Of a DNA stretch of 64,000 nt, positions 11,096 to 23,164 are shown one piece after another. Source of the stretch: Lumbricus rubellus. Taxonomy: Eukaryota; Annelida; Clitellata; Crassiclitellata; Lumbricidae. The notes beneath the pieces are model-generated. The model was given only the letters and a program-made list of their open reading frames with translations, was not told the DNA's origin and ran no database searches. The stretch is from the NCBI GenBank assembly GCA_945859605.1, contig OX243812.1:43769009-43833008 (forward strand), read 5' to 3'. Position 1 is the first letter of the stretch. Every line of letters starts with the position of its first letter. The position numbers and the translations under genes were made by a program.

Positions 11096-11349
11096 CAGTG
11101 GCGTAGCCAAGGGGGTTTCGGGGTTAAACCCCCCCATTGGCTCAGAATGTTTTCCTAAATGTTATTTATCCACTTAAATAAGAAAAAACCAAAGCAATAA
11201 TATTGTTTGAAGTAACAATTATTTTCTTACTTTATTCCCTTTGTTACTTTATTCCCTTGTGATTTACTGCAACACTGTTGGTTTGGTGTCAGAAAGAGGC
11301 CGCCATCCCAAAACCCCACCCCCTTCAGAAATTCCTGGCTACGCCACTG
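11096..11349. mobile_element. hAT-like MITE (CAGTGGCGTAGCCA termini)
   Basis: The termini are CAGTGGCGTAGCCAAGGGGG and the reverse complement CAGTGGCGTAGCCAGGAATT. Flanking 8-mers CACGTAAT and ATCATAAT are a poor, probably eroded, target duplication. It is only 254 bp long and non-coding. Confidence 0.7.
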
Positions 11350-11887
11350 ATCATAATAATTATGGTTCCACGGCAAAGGGCTAAAAAATCAATGGTTCAC
11401 GCCAAAATCCAGATTTTGTGTTAAAGTCAACAAGCTGAATTATCGAATATAAAATATAATAACTCGCAAAACAATTTTTAAACTCTAACCCCAAAACTTA
11501 AATCATTTAGGCCTACCTTTACTGTGTTCTCTTAAGTAGGCCCTAACCTAAAGCAAAAATATGTGAATAAATTTAGTAGTAATTTTTTTGTTTAAATCGG
11601 ATTTTCAGTAGCGTAACCCATTGTTCTGACCGTTCTAAATTACTAACTAAGTTGCATCATGCAGCATGGTTGTTAGCGTTAGTCGACTGTATATAAGATG
11701 GGGTAATCCTTCACTTTAGCGTTCAAAATTATTTCAATGGTTCCAAAGGTAGCATCCTATATTATATACTCCGGGTTAAACTGATCGTTTCACTTTAAAT
11801 AGCGTCCGAAATTATTAATGTCAATCGCCTCATTCAGTAGTTGCTATCCAACTTCTAGTTAAATAACCGTTATATTTTAATCCTGCT
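11350..11887. other. AT-rich unannotated DNA
   Basis: No feature is recognised. A phrase near 11710-11740 (GGGTAATCCTTCACTTTAGC) recurs in inverted form at about 12390-12416, on the far side of the palindromic MITE at 11896-12204. The surroundings may therefore be part of a larger inverted structure. Confidence 0.4.
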
Positions 11888-11895
11888 CCGATTTA

Positions 11896-12204
11896 GGTAC
11901 AGTTGACTACTTTGGCCATGCTCCAAATTTCACAAAATTTTACGTGGGCATACCTGGCACCGAATGTACTTAAACGCACCTATTCCCGATTTCCGCAAAC
12001 GCCCCTGGAATATATCCGATATAAATAAACTAATATTTTCTGGCGATATTGCATTGATTAACATTGGATTTTCAAAAATTCATAACAAATTCAAGGGGCG
12101 TTTGCGGAAATCGGGAATAGGTGCGTTTAAGTACATTCGGTGCCAGGTATGCCCACGTAAAATTTTGTGAAATTTGGAGCATGGCCAAAGTAGTCAACTG
12201 TACC
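11896..12204. mobile_element. 309-bp near-perfect palindromic (foldback) MITE
   Basis: Arms of about 105 bp (from GGTACAGTTGACTACTTTGG on the left to the matching inverse ending AGTCAACTGTACC on the right) flank a loop of roughly 90 bp. The arms are essentially identical, so the element is young or conserved by hairpin conversion. An 8-bp direct repeat CCGATTTA lies immediately outside both ends (11888-11895 and 12205-12212) and fits a target duplication. An open frame across it is just the palindrome read through. Confidence 0.9.
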
Positions 12205-12212
12205 CCGATTTA

Positions 12213-13756
12213 AGCAAGAGTATTTTCATCAATCTAGTTCCAACTAGGCATGAATATTTTCATCAATCCAGCTTCCATTTAAGCAAGTTTCCGCAAACAT
12301 GCGTTAGTGAACGCGTTATTTTGAAACTACGACACGCTGAAAACCTGGAGTATATATATATATAACATAGGATGCAACCTTGAAATAATTTCGGACGCTA
12401 AAGTGAAGGATTACCCAAGTTGGACTGACGAAAAGGATTCTTGCTAATAGTTGGAATGATTAAAATAATATTGCTGAAAGGCAAAAGTGGGAATGATTAA
12501 AAATCCTAAATTTTCAGCTGGATTGATGAAAATAAATAATTGTTATCTCAATAAAAGTGGGATTGGTAAAAGAAATAACGCTACATTTAGCGAAAAGTTT
12601 GGCACGTCTAAACTATAGATTTTGTAGACCGAATTTTCAACTAGAACATCCATGGCACGCTTACAGCAAAGTTTCTCAAGTTATTAAAACATGAATTTCA
12701 CTTCGTTTGCCTTACCTAGATTTGCTGAATACATTGACGTACACAAGAATTTGATGAGAATCAGCAATTATTTCACTTTGACGGATTCGATCATCACCAC
12801 GTGGATGAATTCCACGCTCTTTCAAGACAAAGGAACTGGTTGAAACCGGCCATGAAGACCGCAACGGTTCACAGCGCACGTGCGCTTACATTTTCGTTTC
12901 AACCAATCAGAACAAAGCTCCGGCATTCCACAGGTCACTGTGGTTTGAAACACGGACGTGCAGTAATTAAGTAAGTAAGTAAATGGGCTAACCGCAAACG
13001 TCAATTCAAAATTTGTGCGTACAAAAAGCGAAGTCACATTCGCTTAATTCAACCAAAATTGTCAGGAATTAAGAGGGTGGTAAGTGAGAAACGTAGACAG
13101 CCATGGCGTGTAAGCTATAAGCTTAATAGGGCAAGCCAGGGCAAAACATCGGGACAAATGCTCTTATTCCGGGTATATTTCGTTTATTCAAGACAATTAA
13201 ATTGACGCAGCGCAGCATATTACATGAGGAAGGAAATTAAAATGAGACTAAACTTTTCCTTTCTGACAAATCATAGACTAGGAAAAAAGTTTTGCCAGTT
13301 TCTCGAACTGCGAACATGGCGAAAGTGTCCAATAGGCCTAGACCTAAAGGAAGTTGGAATCATCTCTCGTCGGAAGTTTCAAAGTCATGCATCCTGAAGG
13401 GTGAAAAACGTCCTTGTGAAAAGGCCTTTGCTCTGCATGGTCCCTGAGTTGCCAGAAGGTTGCCTGAACATGTACCCAGCGGACAATTTATTTGAGCCTA
13501 AATCCACTGGTTACTTCCCTCAAGTCCGACCCAAACCTTAACGCGTTGAGGAGTAGCTTAGGCCTAACAACTCGGTAGGCGAATCAAACAGTATTCAAAC
13601 TCGGTATGGGAATGCATGCAGAGGATCTGCCATCAGACTACCATCACTCGTAAGGGCTGTTCTGCTCGAATTAGGCCTACAATCTAGGTCGCTACGCGAA
13701 GCGGACAGCCTTTGCAGGAACCCTGAACCGTTGATTAACATGCCATGGAAAGCAGT
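12213..13756. other. Unannotated DNA with dispersed repeat fragments
   Basis: This stretch holds degenerate 35-bp-type units (12215-12290, 12415-12540), a short AAGT run near 12968-12982, and a fragment near 13186-13240 related to the SINE at 1607-1950. No convincing gene is seen. Confidence 0.4.
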
Positions 13757-16700
13757 CCAGGCAGCACGGAAACGTTTTTTCAACGTTTATTTTTCGATGG
13801 AAACGTTAAATAATGGTTTACGTTACATTATATTAACGTCAAGATAACGTTGTATAAACGTTCATAGGAAAACGGTTATGCTACAAACGTTTCCCTATCG
13901 TTCAGACAACGTTTGCACCAAATTTTACTTGACGTTAGGCCTGCACAGGATTTATTTGCACCCAAATTGGTCGCGTTTTGTTTCAGATAAATGCAGATAG
14001 CCTATGTTTAAACACACGCCCTATTGACAAAAAATAAATGTATTTGAGCACGGTTTGGCAAACGTTTCGGTAACGTTTCAGCAACGTTTGAACAAAATTT
14101 ATAAAACCTTCAGACGTTTTAGAAACGTTTGGAGAATGTTTCCATAGAACATTCGGCTGCAAACGTTACTTTAATGTTCCAGAAACGATTCGCTTTAATA
14201 TTAGTGTATTTCCCATAAAGAGGGATTATTTAAACCAATTTCAACTGCATCTTACTTTAGGCCTATAGGCCTATCAGTTAAATTCAAAATAGTTCGTTTA
14301 TTAAATCCTCGTTGACATAAACGCAATTTTTTTATCTATAAAACCTTGAGACGTTTTAGAAACGTTTGGGGAACGTCTTCATATAACGTTCGGCTGCAAA
14401 CGTTACTTTATTGTTCCAGAAACGATTCCTTTTAATATTAGTGTTATTTCCATAAAGAGGGATTGTTTAAACCAATATCAACTGCATCTTACTTAGCCTA
14501 TACCAATTGAAATCAAAATAGTTCGTTTATGAAATCCTCGTTGACATAAACGCAATTTTTTTATCTATAAAACCTTCAGACGTTTTCGAAACGTTTGGGG
14601 AACGTTTTGAAATAACGTTCGGCTGCAAACGTTACTTTAATGTTCCAGAAACGATTCCTTTTAATATTAGTGTTATTTCCATAAAGAGGGATTGTTTAAA
14701 CCAATATCAACTGCATCTTACTTAGCCTATACCAATTGAAATCAAAATAGTTCGTTTATGAAATCCTCGTTGACATTAAGGCAATTTTTTTATCTATAAA
14801 ACCTTCAGACGTTTTCGAAACGTTTGGGGAACGTCTTCATATAACGTTCGGCTGCAAACGTTACTTTATTGTTCCAGAAACGTTTCGCTTAAATATTAGT
14901 GTATTTTTCATAGAGAGGGATTATTTAAACCAATATCAACTACAGCTTACTTAGCCTATACCAATTGAAATCAAAAAAGTTGGTTTTTGAAATCCTCGTT
15001 GACATTAAGGCAATTTTTTTATCTATAAAACCTTGAGACGTTTTCGAAACGTTTGGGAAACGTTTTCATATAACGTTCGGCTGCAAACGTTACTTTAATG
15101 TTCCAGAAACGATTCCTTTTAATATTAGTGTTATTTCCATAAAGAGGGATTGTTTAAACCAATATCAACTGCATCTTACTTAGCCTATACCAGTTGAATT
15201 CAAAATAGTTCCTTTATTATGTCCTCGTGGACATTAAGGCAATTTTTGTTTCTATAAAACCTTCAGACGTTTTCGAAACGTTTGGGGAACGTTTTCATAT
15301 AACTTTCGGCTGCAAACGTTACTTTAATGTTCCAGAAACGATTCCTTTTAATATTAGTGTATTTTCCATAAAGAGGGATTGTTTAAACCAATATCAACTG
15401 CATCTTACTCAGCCTATACCATTTGAATTCAAAATAGTTCCTTTATTATATCCTCGTGGACATTAAGGCAATTTTTTGTATCTATAAAACCTTCAGACGT
15501 TTTCGAAACGTTTGGGGAACGTCTTCATATAACGTTCGGCTGCAAACGTTACTTTATTGTTCCAGAAACGTTTCGCTTAAATATTAGTGTATTTTTCATA
15601 GAGAGGGATTATTTAAACCAATATCAACTACAGCTTACTTAGCCTATACCAATTGAAATCAAAAAAGTTGGTTTTTGAAATCCTCGTTGACATTAAGGCA
15701 ATTTTTTATCTATAAAACCTTGAGACGTTTTCGAAACGTTTGGGAAACGTTTTCATATAACGTTCGGCTGCAAACGTTACTTTAATGTTCCAGAAACGAT
15801 TCCTTTTAATATTAGTGTTATTTCCATAAAGAGGGATTGTTTAAACCAATATCAACTGCATCTTACTTAGGCTATACCAGTTGAATTCAAAATTGTTCCT
15901 TTATTATGTCCTCGTGGACATTAAGGCAATTTTTTGTTTCTATAAAACCTTCAGACGTTTTCGAAACGTTTGGGGAACGTTTTCATATAACGTTCGGCTG
16001 CAAACGTTACTTTAATGTTCCAGAAACGATTCCTTTTAATATTTGTGTATTTTCCATAAAGAGGGATTGTTTAAACCAATATCAACTGCATCTTACTTAG
16101 CCTATACCATTTGAATTCAAAATAGTTCCCTTATTATGTCCTCGTGGACATTAAGGCAATTTTTGTTTCTATAAAACCTTCAGACGTTTTCGAAACGTTT
16201 GGGGAACGTTTTCATATAACGTTCGGCTGCAAACGTTACTTTAATGTTCCAGAAACGATTCCTTTTAATATTAGTGTATTTTCCATAAAGAGGGATTGTT
16301 TAAACTAATATCAACTACATCTTACTTAGCCAATACCAGTTGAATTCAAATTAGTTCGTTTATAAAATCATCGTTGACATTAAGGCAATTTTTGTATCTA
16401 TAAAACCTTCAGACGTTTTCGAAACGTTTGGGGAACGTTTTCATATAGCGTTCGGCTGCAAACGTAATTAATTTCGTTATTAAATAGGACTAAATGGTCT
16501 TTATTTTGAGGAGACTCTATCAATGTGGTCATCTGTTTCGACACCTTTTAGGCAATCTAGGCCATACGCTCATGAAATTGTCAATTTATGTTAATTGAAT
16601 TTATCAAACGATGCTAAAACGTTACAGAAACATTTGCTAAACTATGCTAAAATACATTTATTTTTTGTCAATAGGCCGTGTGTTTAAATGTTATAAGAAA

Positions 16701-18688
16701 ACGTTCCCCAAAGGATTCGAAATCGTCTGAAGATATTAGGCCTATAAATAAAAATCGCCTTAATGTCAACGAGGATTTATTAAGCGAACTATTTTTGAAT
16801 TAAACTGATATAGGCTAAGTAAGATGCAGTTGATATTGGTTTAAACAATCAGTCTTTATGGAAATTACACTAATATTAAAGCTAATCGTTTCTGGAACAT
16901 TAAAGTAACGTTTGCAGCCGAACGTTATATGAAAACGTTCCCCAAACGTTTCGAAGACGTCTGAAGGTTTTATAGATACAAAAAATTGCCTTAATGTCAA
17001 CGATGATTTTATAAACGAACTAATTTGAATTCAACTGGTATTGGCTAAGTAAGATGCAGTTGATATTAGTTTAAACAATCCTTCTTTTACTCTTTATGGA
17101 AAATACACTAATACTTACGCGAAACGTTTCTGGAACATTAAAGTAACGTTTGCAGCCGAACGTTATTTCAAAACGTTCCCCAAACGTTTTGAAAACTTCT
17201 CAAGGTCTTATAGATAAAAAAAATGCCTTAATGTCCACGAGGATATAATAAAGGAACTATTTGAATTCAACTGGTTTTGGCTAAGTAAGATGTAGTTGAT
17301 ATTGGTTTAAACAATCCCTCTTTATGGAAAATACACTAATATTTAAGCGAATCGTTTCTGGAACATTAAAGTAACGTTTGCAGCCGAACGTTATGATGGA
17401 AACGTTCCTCAAACGTTTCGAAAACGTCTGAAGGTTTTATAGATAGAAAAATTGCCTTAATGTCAACAAGGATTTTTATAAACGAACTATTCTGAATTCA
17501 ACTGGTATCGGCTAAGTAAGATGCAGTTGATATTTGTTGAAACAATCCCTCTTTATGGAAAATAGACTAATGCTATGATAAAAAGTTTCTGTAACATTTC
17601 ACTAACGTTTGCAGCCGAACGTTATTTCAAAACGTTCCCCAAACGTTTAGAAAACGTCTGAAGGTTTTTTAGATAGAAAAATTGCCTTAATGTCAACGAG
17701 GAATTTATAAACGAACTATTCTGAATTCAACTGGTATCGGCTAAGTAAGCTGCAGTTGATATTAGTTGAAACAATCCCTCTTAATGGAAAATAGACTAAT
17801 GTTATGATAAAACCTTTCTGTAACATTGCACTAACGTTTGCAGCCGAACGTTATTTCAAAACGTTGCCCAAACGTTTAGAAAACATCTGAAGGTTTTTTA
17901 GATAGAAAAATTGCCTTAATGTCAACAAGGATTTTATAAACGAATTATTCTGAATTCAACTGGTATCGGTTAAGTAAGATGCAGTTGATATTAGTTGAAA
18001 CAATCCTTCTTTATGGAAAATAGACTAATGTTATGATAAAACCTTTCTGTAACATTGCACTAACGTTTGCAGCCGAACGTTATTTCAAAACGTTCCCCAA
18101 ACGTTTAGAAAACGTCTGAAGGTTTTATAGGTAGAAAAATTGCCTTATTGTCAACAAGGATTTTATAAACGAACTATTCTAAATTCAACTGGTATCGGCT
18201 AAGTAAGATGCAGTTGATATTTGTTGAAACAATCCCTCTTTACGGAAAATAGACTAATATTATGATAAAACGTTTCTGGAACATTAGAGTAACGTCTGCA
18301 GCCGAACCTTATATCGAAACGTTCCCCAAACGTTTAGAAAACGTCTGAAGGTTTTATAAATTTTCTTCAAACGTTGCTGGAACGTTACTGAAACGTTTGC
18401 TAAACCGTGCTAAATTATATTGATTTTGTGTCAATAGGGCGTGTGTTTAAACGTATCTGTATTTATCTGATAGAAAACGCGGCCAATCTGGATGCAAATA
18501 AATCATGTGCAACATCAAGTACAATTTTGTGCAAACGTTGTCTCAACGATAGGGAAACGTTTGTAATATAACCGTTTTCCTCGTAACGTTTCTGCAACGT
18601 TATCCTGACGTTTATAATATAACGCAAACCATTATCCAACGTTCCCAACTAAAAACAAACGTTGAAAAAACGTTTGCGTGCTACCTGG
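13757..18688. mobile_element. Giant foldback element built of 229-bp AACGTT-rich units
   Basis: The termini are inverted: CCAGGCAGCACGGAAACGTT at 13757 and, reading in from 18688, CCAGGTAGCACGCAAACGTT. Subterminal regions (13757-14110 and 18360-18688) also match in inverse, including a TTTAAACACACGCCCTATTG-type segment. Between them are direct units marked by AACTGCATCTTACTTAG at 14244, 14481, 14710, 14939, 15168, 15397, 15627, 15855, 16085 and 16314 (period about 229). Then come inverted units marked by AAGATGCAGTTGATAT at 16821, 17051, 17287, 17518, 17747, 17976 and 18205. The axis (16470-16680) contains a third, degraded copy of the subterminal segment. No transposase is seen. The superfamily is unassigned. 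Confidence 0.9.
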
Positions 18689-18689
18689 G

Positions 18690-18717
18690 GGGGGAGGTTT
18701 TGTCCGGTCACCTCTTC
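18690..18717 (+). repeat. G-rich terminus abutting the foldback element
   Basis: GGGGGGAGGTTTTGTCCGGTCACC follows the foldback terminus directly. The part TTTTGTCCGGTCACC is identical to 372-386, where the first G-rich block meets the RLE-type LINE. The recurrence suggests this is a specific repeat end and not random G-rich DNA. Confidence 0.55.
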
Positions 18718-18820
18718 CCTCACGCCTGTCCAGTCTCTTCAAAAGTTCAGCGTAGCCTAGGCCTATCCCTAATTAACTCTAACTTCGTAGTTAATGGCTA
18801 GGTAAAAGTATATACATCTA

Positions 18821-19640
18821 CACGGTGTCCCAAATGAACTGATACCCTTTTTGTTTTGGCGATATACTTGTCAATTCTAAATGAAACTCTATAAAATTTC
18901 AGAGAATGTACGAGAGATAAATTATCAATGTTTCCTGAAAATTGCATCCAATTCTGCCCGCAGAGTCCGAAGTTATGCACATTCAAATTTGAGCGACGGA
19001 AATTTTAAGTTTCCAACATGTAAAAGATAGGAAATTATAGTGTTAGCGCTGTTCTTCAAAGCTGATGTTCAAAATGTCCTCCACTAGCTCGAATGAATGC
19101 TCTAAGGCGCTTTCGCCATTCATTGATTGCATTGTCAACAATCCCTTGATCAAAACGATTCCATTCTTCCACAGATCGCTGTTTGAAGTGGATTGATGAC
19201 GTCACGTATGCGATGTTTCATAAGGCTGCGACGGGCCAGTTTCTGTTACAAAATTCCTTTGAAACTTTTTGCACCGTAATGTTTTTCTTCTATTAATTTT
19301 TTTTATTAAACTCAAATAATCTTTGCTGAAAACCATTTTTATCATTGTCCCCTAACATGGAAATGACGGAAATATGACGTCATATTTATTATCTTCGATA
19401 GTAAGGTGTGCAGTTGCTAACAATAGTTTCCTATCTTTTACATGTTGGAAACTTAAAATTTCCGTTGTCCAAATTTGAACATGCATAACTTCGGACTCTG
19501 TTCGTAGAATTGGATCAAATTTTCAGGAAACATTGATAATTTATCTCTCTTACATTCACTGAAATTTTATAGAGTTTCATTAAGAATTTACAAATATATC
19601 GCCAAAACAAAAAGGGTATCAGTTCAATTGGGACACCGTG
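18821..19640 (-). mobile_element. Mariner-like element with long inverted repeats (family B)
   Basis: TA (18819-18820 and 19641-19642) flanks termini CACGGTGTCCCAAATGAACT and CACGGTGTCCCAATTGAACT. The inverted repeats extend about 230 bp on each side. The minus strand between them encodes the C-terminal end of a mariner/IS630-type transposase (19056 to about 19200): VEEWNRFDQGIVDNAINEWR then KRLRAFIRASGGHFEHQL and stop. The GGHFEH ending and the W-x-x-R-L-R motif are typical of the family. The catalytic DDE/D core is deleted, so the element is non-autonomous. Confidence 0.85.
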
Positions 19641-19642
19641 TA

Positions 19643-20288
19643 CAATTACACCTGGCTTAAATCTGGCATAGGCCTATATGTGAGTGGTGGGTTACTTTCG
19701 TATGCATGGGTAGAGATTAGTGAGTTATACTAGGCATAGCTTTTCTACCGAAAACAACGATAAGTTTCTCTTATATTTGTACTTTAAAATCCAGCAGAAA
19801 CAAACCAACAGCAACGACACGACAACGACTAAATTTGCATTACCAAAACAACTCAACGTTAAGATTTAAGACTATCTTTCATCAGTCTTGTTCTACTATC
19901 CATGTCCACACAACTCAACTGGCACACGTATCAAAAGCCTATCTCACCCTGAGTGTACATCCTTCCTTCAGTCGCTCCGTCCTTCTCTCTGCCTCTCTCT
20001 GTCTCTCTCTCTCTCGCTCTCCGGCGTCGGTCCGGCAGCCGTAACTTTACGGCCACTCAGCCACCTGACCTACTTTACCTGTAGGCTCTTGCATAATAAT
20101 TAGCTGGCCATTATACGTTATACAAAATTAGCTTATATTACCTCTTTCCTTTCTTTGGAAGAAAGCTAATTATCTTTAAAAATTAGCGAACGTACCTAAA
20201 TTGAGAGAATGCAAACAATTCTTACACTATGGCATCATAAAATATCTTACACCACAATTTAGATAAACAGTCAGCTACTAGCCTACAT
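19643..20288. other. Unannotated DNA with CT-rich stretch
   Basis: A CTCT/GTCTCTCTCTC-rich run lies at about 19970-20020. Serine/leucine-rich open frames across it are a by-product of composition. Nothing else is recognised. Confidence 0.4.
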
Positions 20289-22460
20289 TCAGCTTCCCTT
20301 TTCGTAGTTCAACAGAATATCAAATTTTTTTAATGATAACGACCTTCTGACTAACTTAGCATATTTCGACATTGATTCAGTCAAGTGGTGTACGGACCAT
20401 TGCTCATAGGCTGATTGCTCATAGGCTGATTGCTCATAGGCTTATTGCTCATATGGCTCATTGCTCATAGGGCCTATTGCTCATAGGTCTTTTTGCTCAT
20501 ATGGCTCGTTGCTCATAGAGTCTTTTGCTCATAGGTCTTTTTGCTCATATGGATCATTGGTCATAGGGTGTATTGGTCATAATAAAATAGGCTACAAGTT
20601 AAATTAGTCGAATGAAGGTACAGAAAAGAAAACACTGATTGAAAATAAAAAGAAACATTTAGTAGGTCATGTAATTGTTCACATTTGAGAAAAAAGTTGT
20701 ACTGTTCAAATAAAAGCTTGATAACTAACCACTAGACGTGAAATTGTTCAATTATAAAAACGTTACACTTTTTAACAACTAGATCTTTGTCTACCACCTA
20801 TGGTGTCATGGACTTTACAATTTAGCAACCAACGTTTCGAACAACTCAGATCACGCCTTCAAGTATTTATCTTCATAAGTTTCTTCAGTGCCAGTGATTC
20901 TATTAGTCTACCAACGCTAATTGTTCCTAATTGATAAGCACAAACTAAGGCGTGAAGACGGTCACCCATATGGCCAATGGTTTATTTGTTGTAAACATAG
21001 GCCAAAGTTCATTGATTTTAGGCATATGACCGATGAGCCTATGAGCAATAGGCCCTATGAGCAATGAGCCATATGAGCAATAAGCCTATGAGCAATCAGC
21101 CTATGAGAAATCAGCCTATGAGCAATGGTCCTAGAGCCCAGTCAAGTAAACTAAAGGATTATGGTCTGTGAACACATTGATCTTAGAACAAATAATAATC
21201 TCTTTCAATCTGTTTAAAGTCCATATGATTGCATAGGCTTCCTTCTCAATCGTCGCCCATCTCCTCTGGGTATCTGTCAGTTTCTGACTCTTCATCGTTC
21301 ACCTGTGATAGAACAGCTCTCACAGCAAAATCACTGCTGTCATAGTACAAATTAAAAGGTTACCAACCTCAAACATATAAAGACCACATTTGATAATACA
21401 ATCTCTTTAAGGGAATCAAAAGATTTATGATGTGCATCAGTCTAAACAATACTCTCAGGTACTTTCATGCTGGTTGAGCCTGTCAATGGTTTAGCAATTT
21501 CAGCAAAATTACAAATAAACTGTCTGTAAAATCAAAAAATCCTAGAACTTGTTTCACTTGCTTCCTCGTTTCAGAGTTCTTCAAATAACTCAAACTGTCA
21601 ATCCTTTCTGGATTCATCATCTTCCCTGATCCTTTAGGTCACCGATTAATTTCACATCACCCTTACCAAACACACATTTCTTCAAGTTCAACGTTACATT
21701 ATGCAATCTTATTTGTTTCAAAAACATTTCCAAATGTCTCAAATGAATGTCCCAATCATCAGAATGTACTGCAATGTCATCAACATACAGTGAATACATT
21801 AATCGGTTGCAAAATTATGTTTGTCGCTTTTACAAAAGTCCGTCCACAGTTAATCAATCTAAAAGGAACACGCGTAAACTCTTACAGTCCATTATGTGTA
21901 ACAAACGCAGTTTGATCACTCTTTTTTAATAGGACAAGTCCAATAGGCACTGCGACAGTCCATAACGGAAATAAACTTTGATTTCATAACTTTGCTCAAG
22001 ACATCACTGACGATCGGCATAGGATATCGGCAATTCTCAGTAAAGAGTTAATGTAGTTCGCTCGTAAGATGTCCAATTTGTTCATAATTCAACTGGAGTA
22101 ATTTCTGTTTTGTCTCTGAATGGTCTTCTTTCAGCAGTATTTCTACCACTGATCCAAATTCGTCATCCTCTTCCATGATAAGACCACGCGGCAATGTTCT
22201 CGTGATGAACTTTCTCATCTTGTTGGCATGAACAATTCGTCAACCATTTTCGTTCATGTCCACGAGATAAGAATATTTGGATCTTCTTTGTAGGACCGTA
22301 CATGGACCATGCCATCAATTTATTGGTTGACGTTGGGCACGATGACGTTTTCTCCTGGTTCGAATTCTTTATCTTTTGCTCGTTTGTTATATTGACTGGC
22401 ATATTGTTTTTGCTTTTCCTCAGCACAACTGTCTGCGAATATCAAGACCTTATCCGTGTC
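20289..22460 (-). pseudogene. Gmr1-like Ty3/gypsy pol relic (integrase before reverse transcriptase)
   Basis: Reading leftward, the integrase C-terminal region comes first: AEEKQKQYASQYNKRAKDKE...FEPGENVIV (about 22440-22325), then IVHANKMRKFITRTLPRG. The reverse transcriptase follows: YPMPIVSDVLSKVMKSKF, SVMDCRSAYW, then YVDDIAVHSDDWDIHLRHLE (about 21790) and LNLKKCVFGKGDVKLIG. RNase H-like DSSDFAVRAVLSQ comes next, then VFTDHNPLVYLT (about 21150) and ESMSKYAKLVRRSLSL ending at a stop at 20289-20291. Several stops, frameshifts and a deletion at the start of RT make it dead. The Mutator-like element at 20387-21138 interrupts RNase H. Integrase upstream of RT is the arrangement described for Gmr1-type elements, not canonical gypsy. 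Confidence 0.75.
20387..21138. mobile_element. Mutator-like foldback element made of TTGCTCATAGGC repeats
   Basis: A 9-bp direct repeat CAGTCAAGT flanks the element (20378-20386 and 21139-21147). The ends are inverted and share GGACCATTGCTCATAGGC. Each arm is a short-period array: left about 20397-20580 (TTGCTCATAGGCTGA, TTGCTCATATGGC variants), right about 21035-21128 in inverse. The insertion splits the gypsy RNase H frame. Joining the flanks with one copy of the 9-mer restores an uninterrupted local frame on the minus strand, which independently confirms the boundaries. The 9-bp duplication fits Mutator-like elements. No transposase is present. Confidence 0.85.
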
Positions 22461-22654
22461 TGCTCTTAAATTCGCACATGAGCTATTTAAATATAAGTCA
22501 TTCGAGAGATTTCTCTTATCGCTAGATGCGATTGTTGTTTGTTCTTGAAATTAAACAAGCCTGTTAATTATTTTGTCGTTTGTGTCAAACTTTCGATCTA
22601 ACGCTACCGGTAGGCAACCGGCGCGAAACTCGTGCGATCCGGTTAGCCTATATC

Positions 22655-23045
22655 AAATTTCTTGGACAACAAATTTTAACTTTTTTTGCTTCCGAAAAAT
22701 CTTTGACCGTTTTCTATAGAATTTGACGTGCTGAACACGATGGTGTGCTCAGAATTGTTGTATCACGCAAGGTTTTTTTAGAAAAACAGCATGCAAGATT
22801 CTAACTTAAATGCTCATTTATTGCATATAATTTACAATATACTATAACTTAATTTTGTTATTTCCGGAAAATCTGCCACTGTTTTCTATAGAATTTGACG
22901 TGCTGAACACGATGGTGTGCTCAGAATTGTTGTATCACGTAAGGTTTTTGAGAAAATCAGCATGCAAGATTTTAACTTACGCGCTCACATTATATTGTAC
23001 ACATTTACAATATACTATAATTTAATTTGAATGAACAACAAATCT
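22655..23045. repeat. Tandem duplication, ~172-bp unit
   Basis: The phrase ATTTGACGTGCTGAACACGA occurs at 22721 and 22893 in a shared context (TTTTCTATAGAATTTGACG before, TGGTGTGCTCAGAATTGTTG after), giving two tandem units of about 172 bp plus flanks. It is non-coding. Confidence 0.85.
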
Positions 23046-23164
23046 TTATAACAGTTCTTCCTCATAATATTGATGCCGATGAGGACTGTATCACTTAGAA
23101 AAGTTGGAAACATGAAATTAAAGTTTTCACAGTTATTTCTTGTTTAGTTGCACATGTACAATGT

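Noticed and set aside
19835..20103. Ser/Leu-rich open frames
   Set aside because: They are caused by a CT-rich microsatellite-like stretch.
20395..21128. CRISPR-like array
   Set aside because: The short repeats have no unique spacers, are inverted across the element and are flanked by a 9-bp duplication. The genome is eukaryotic.
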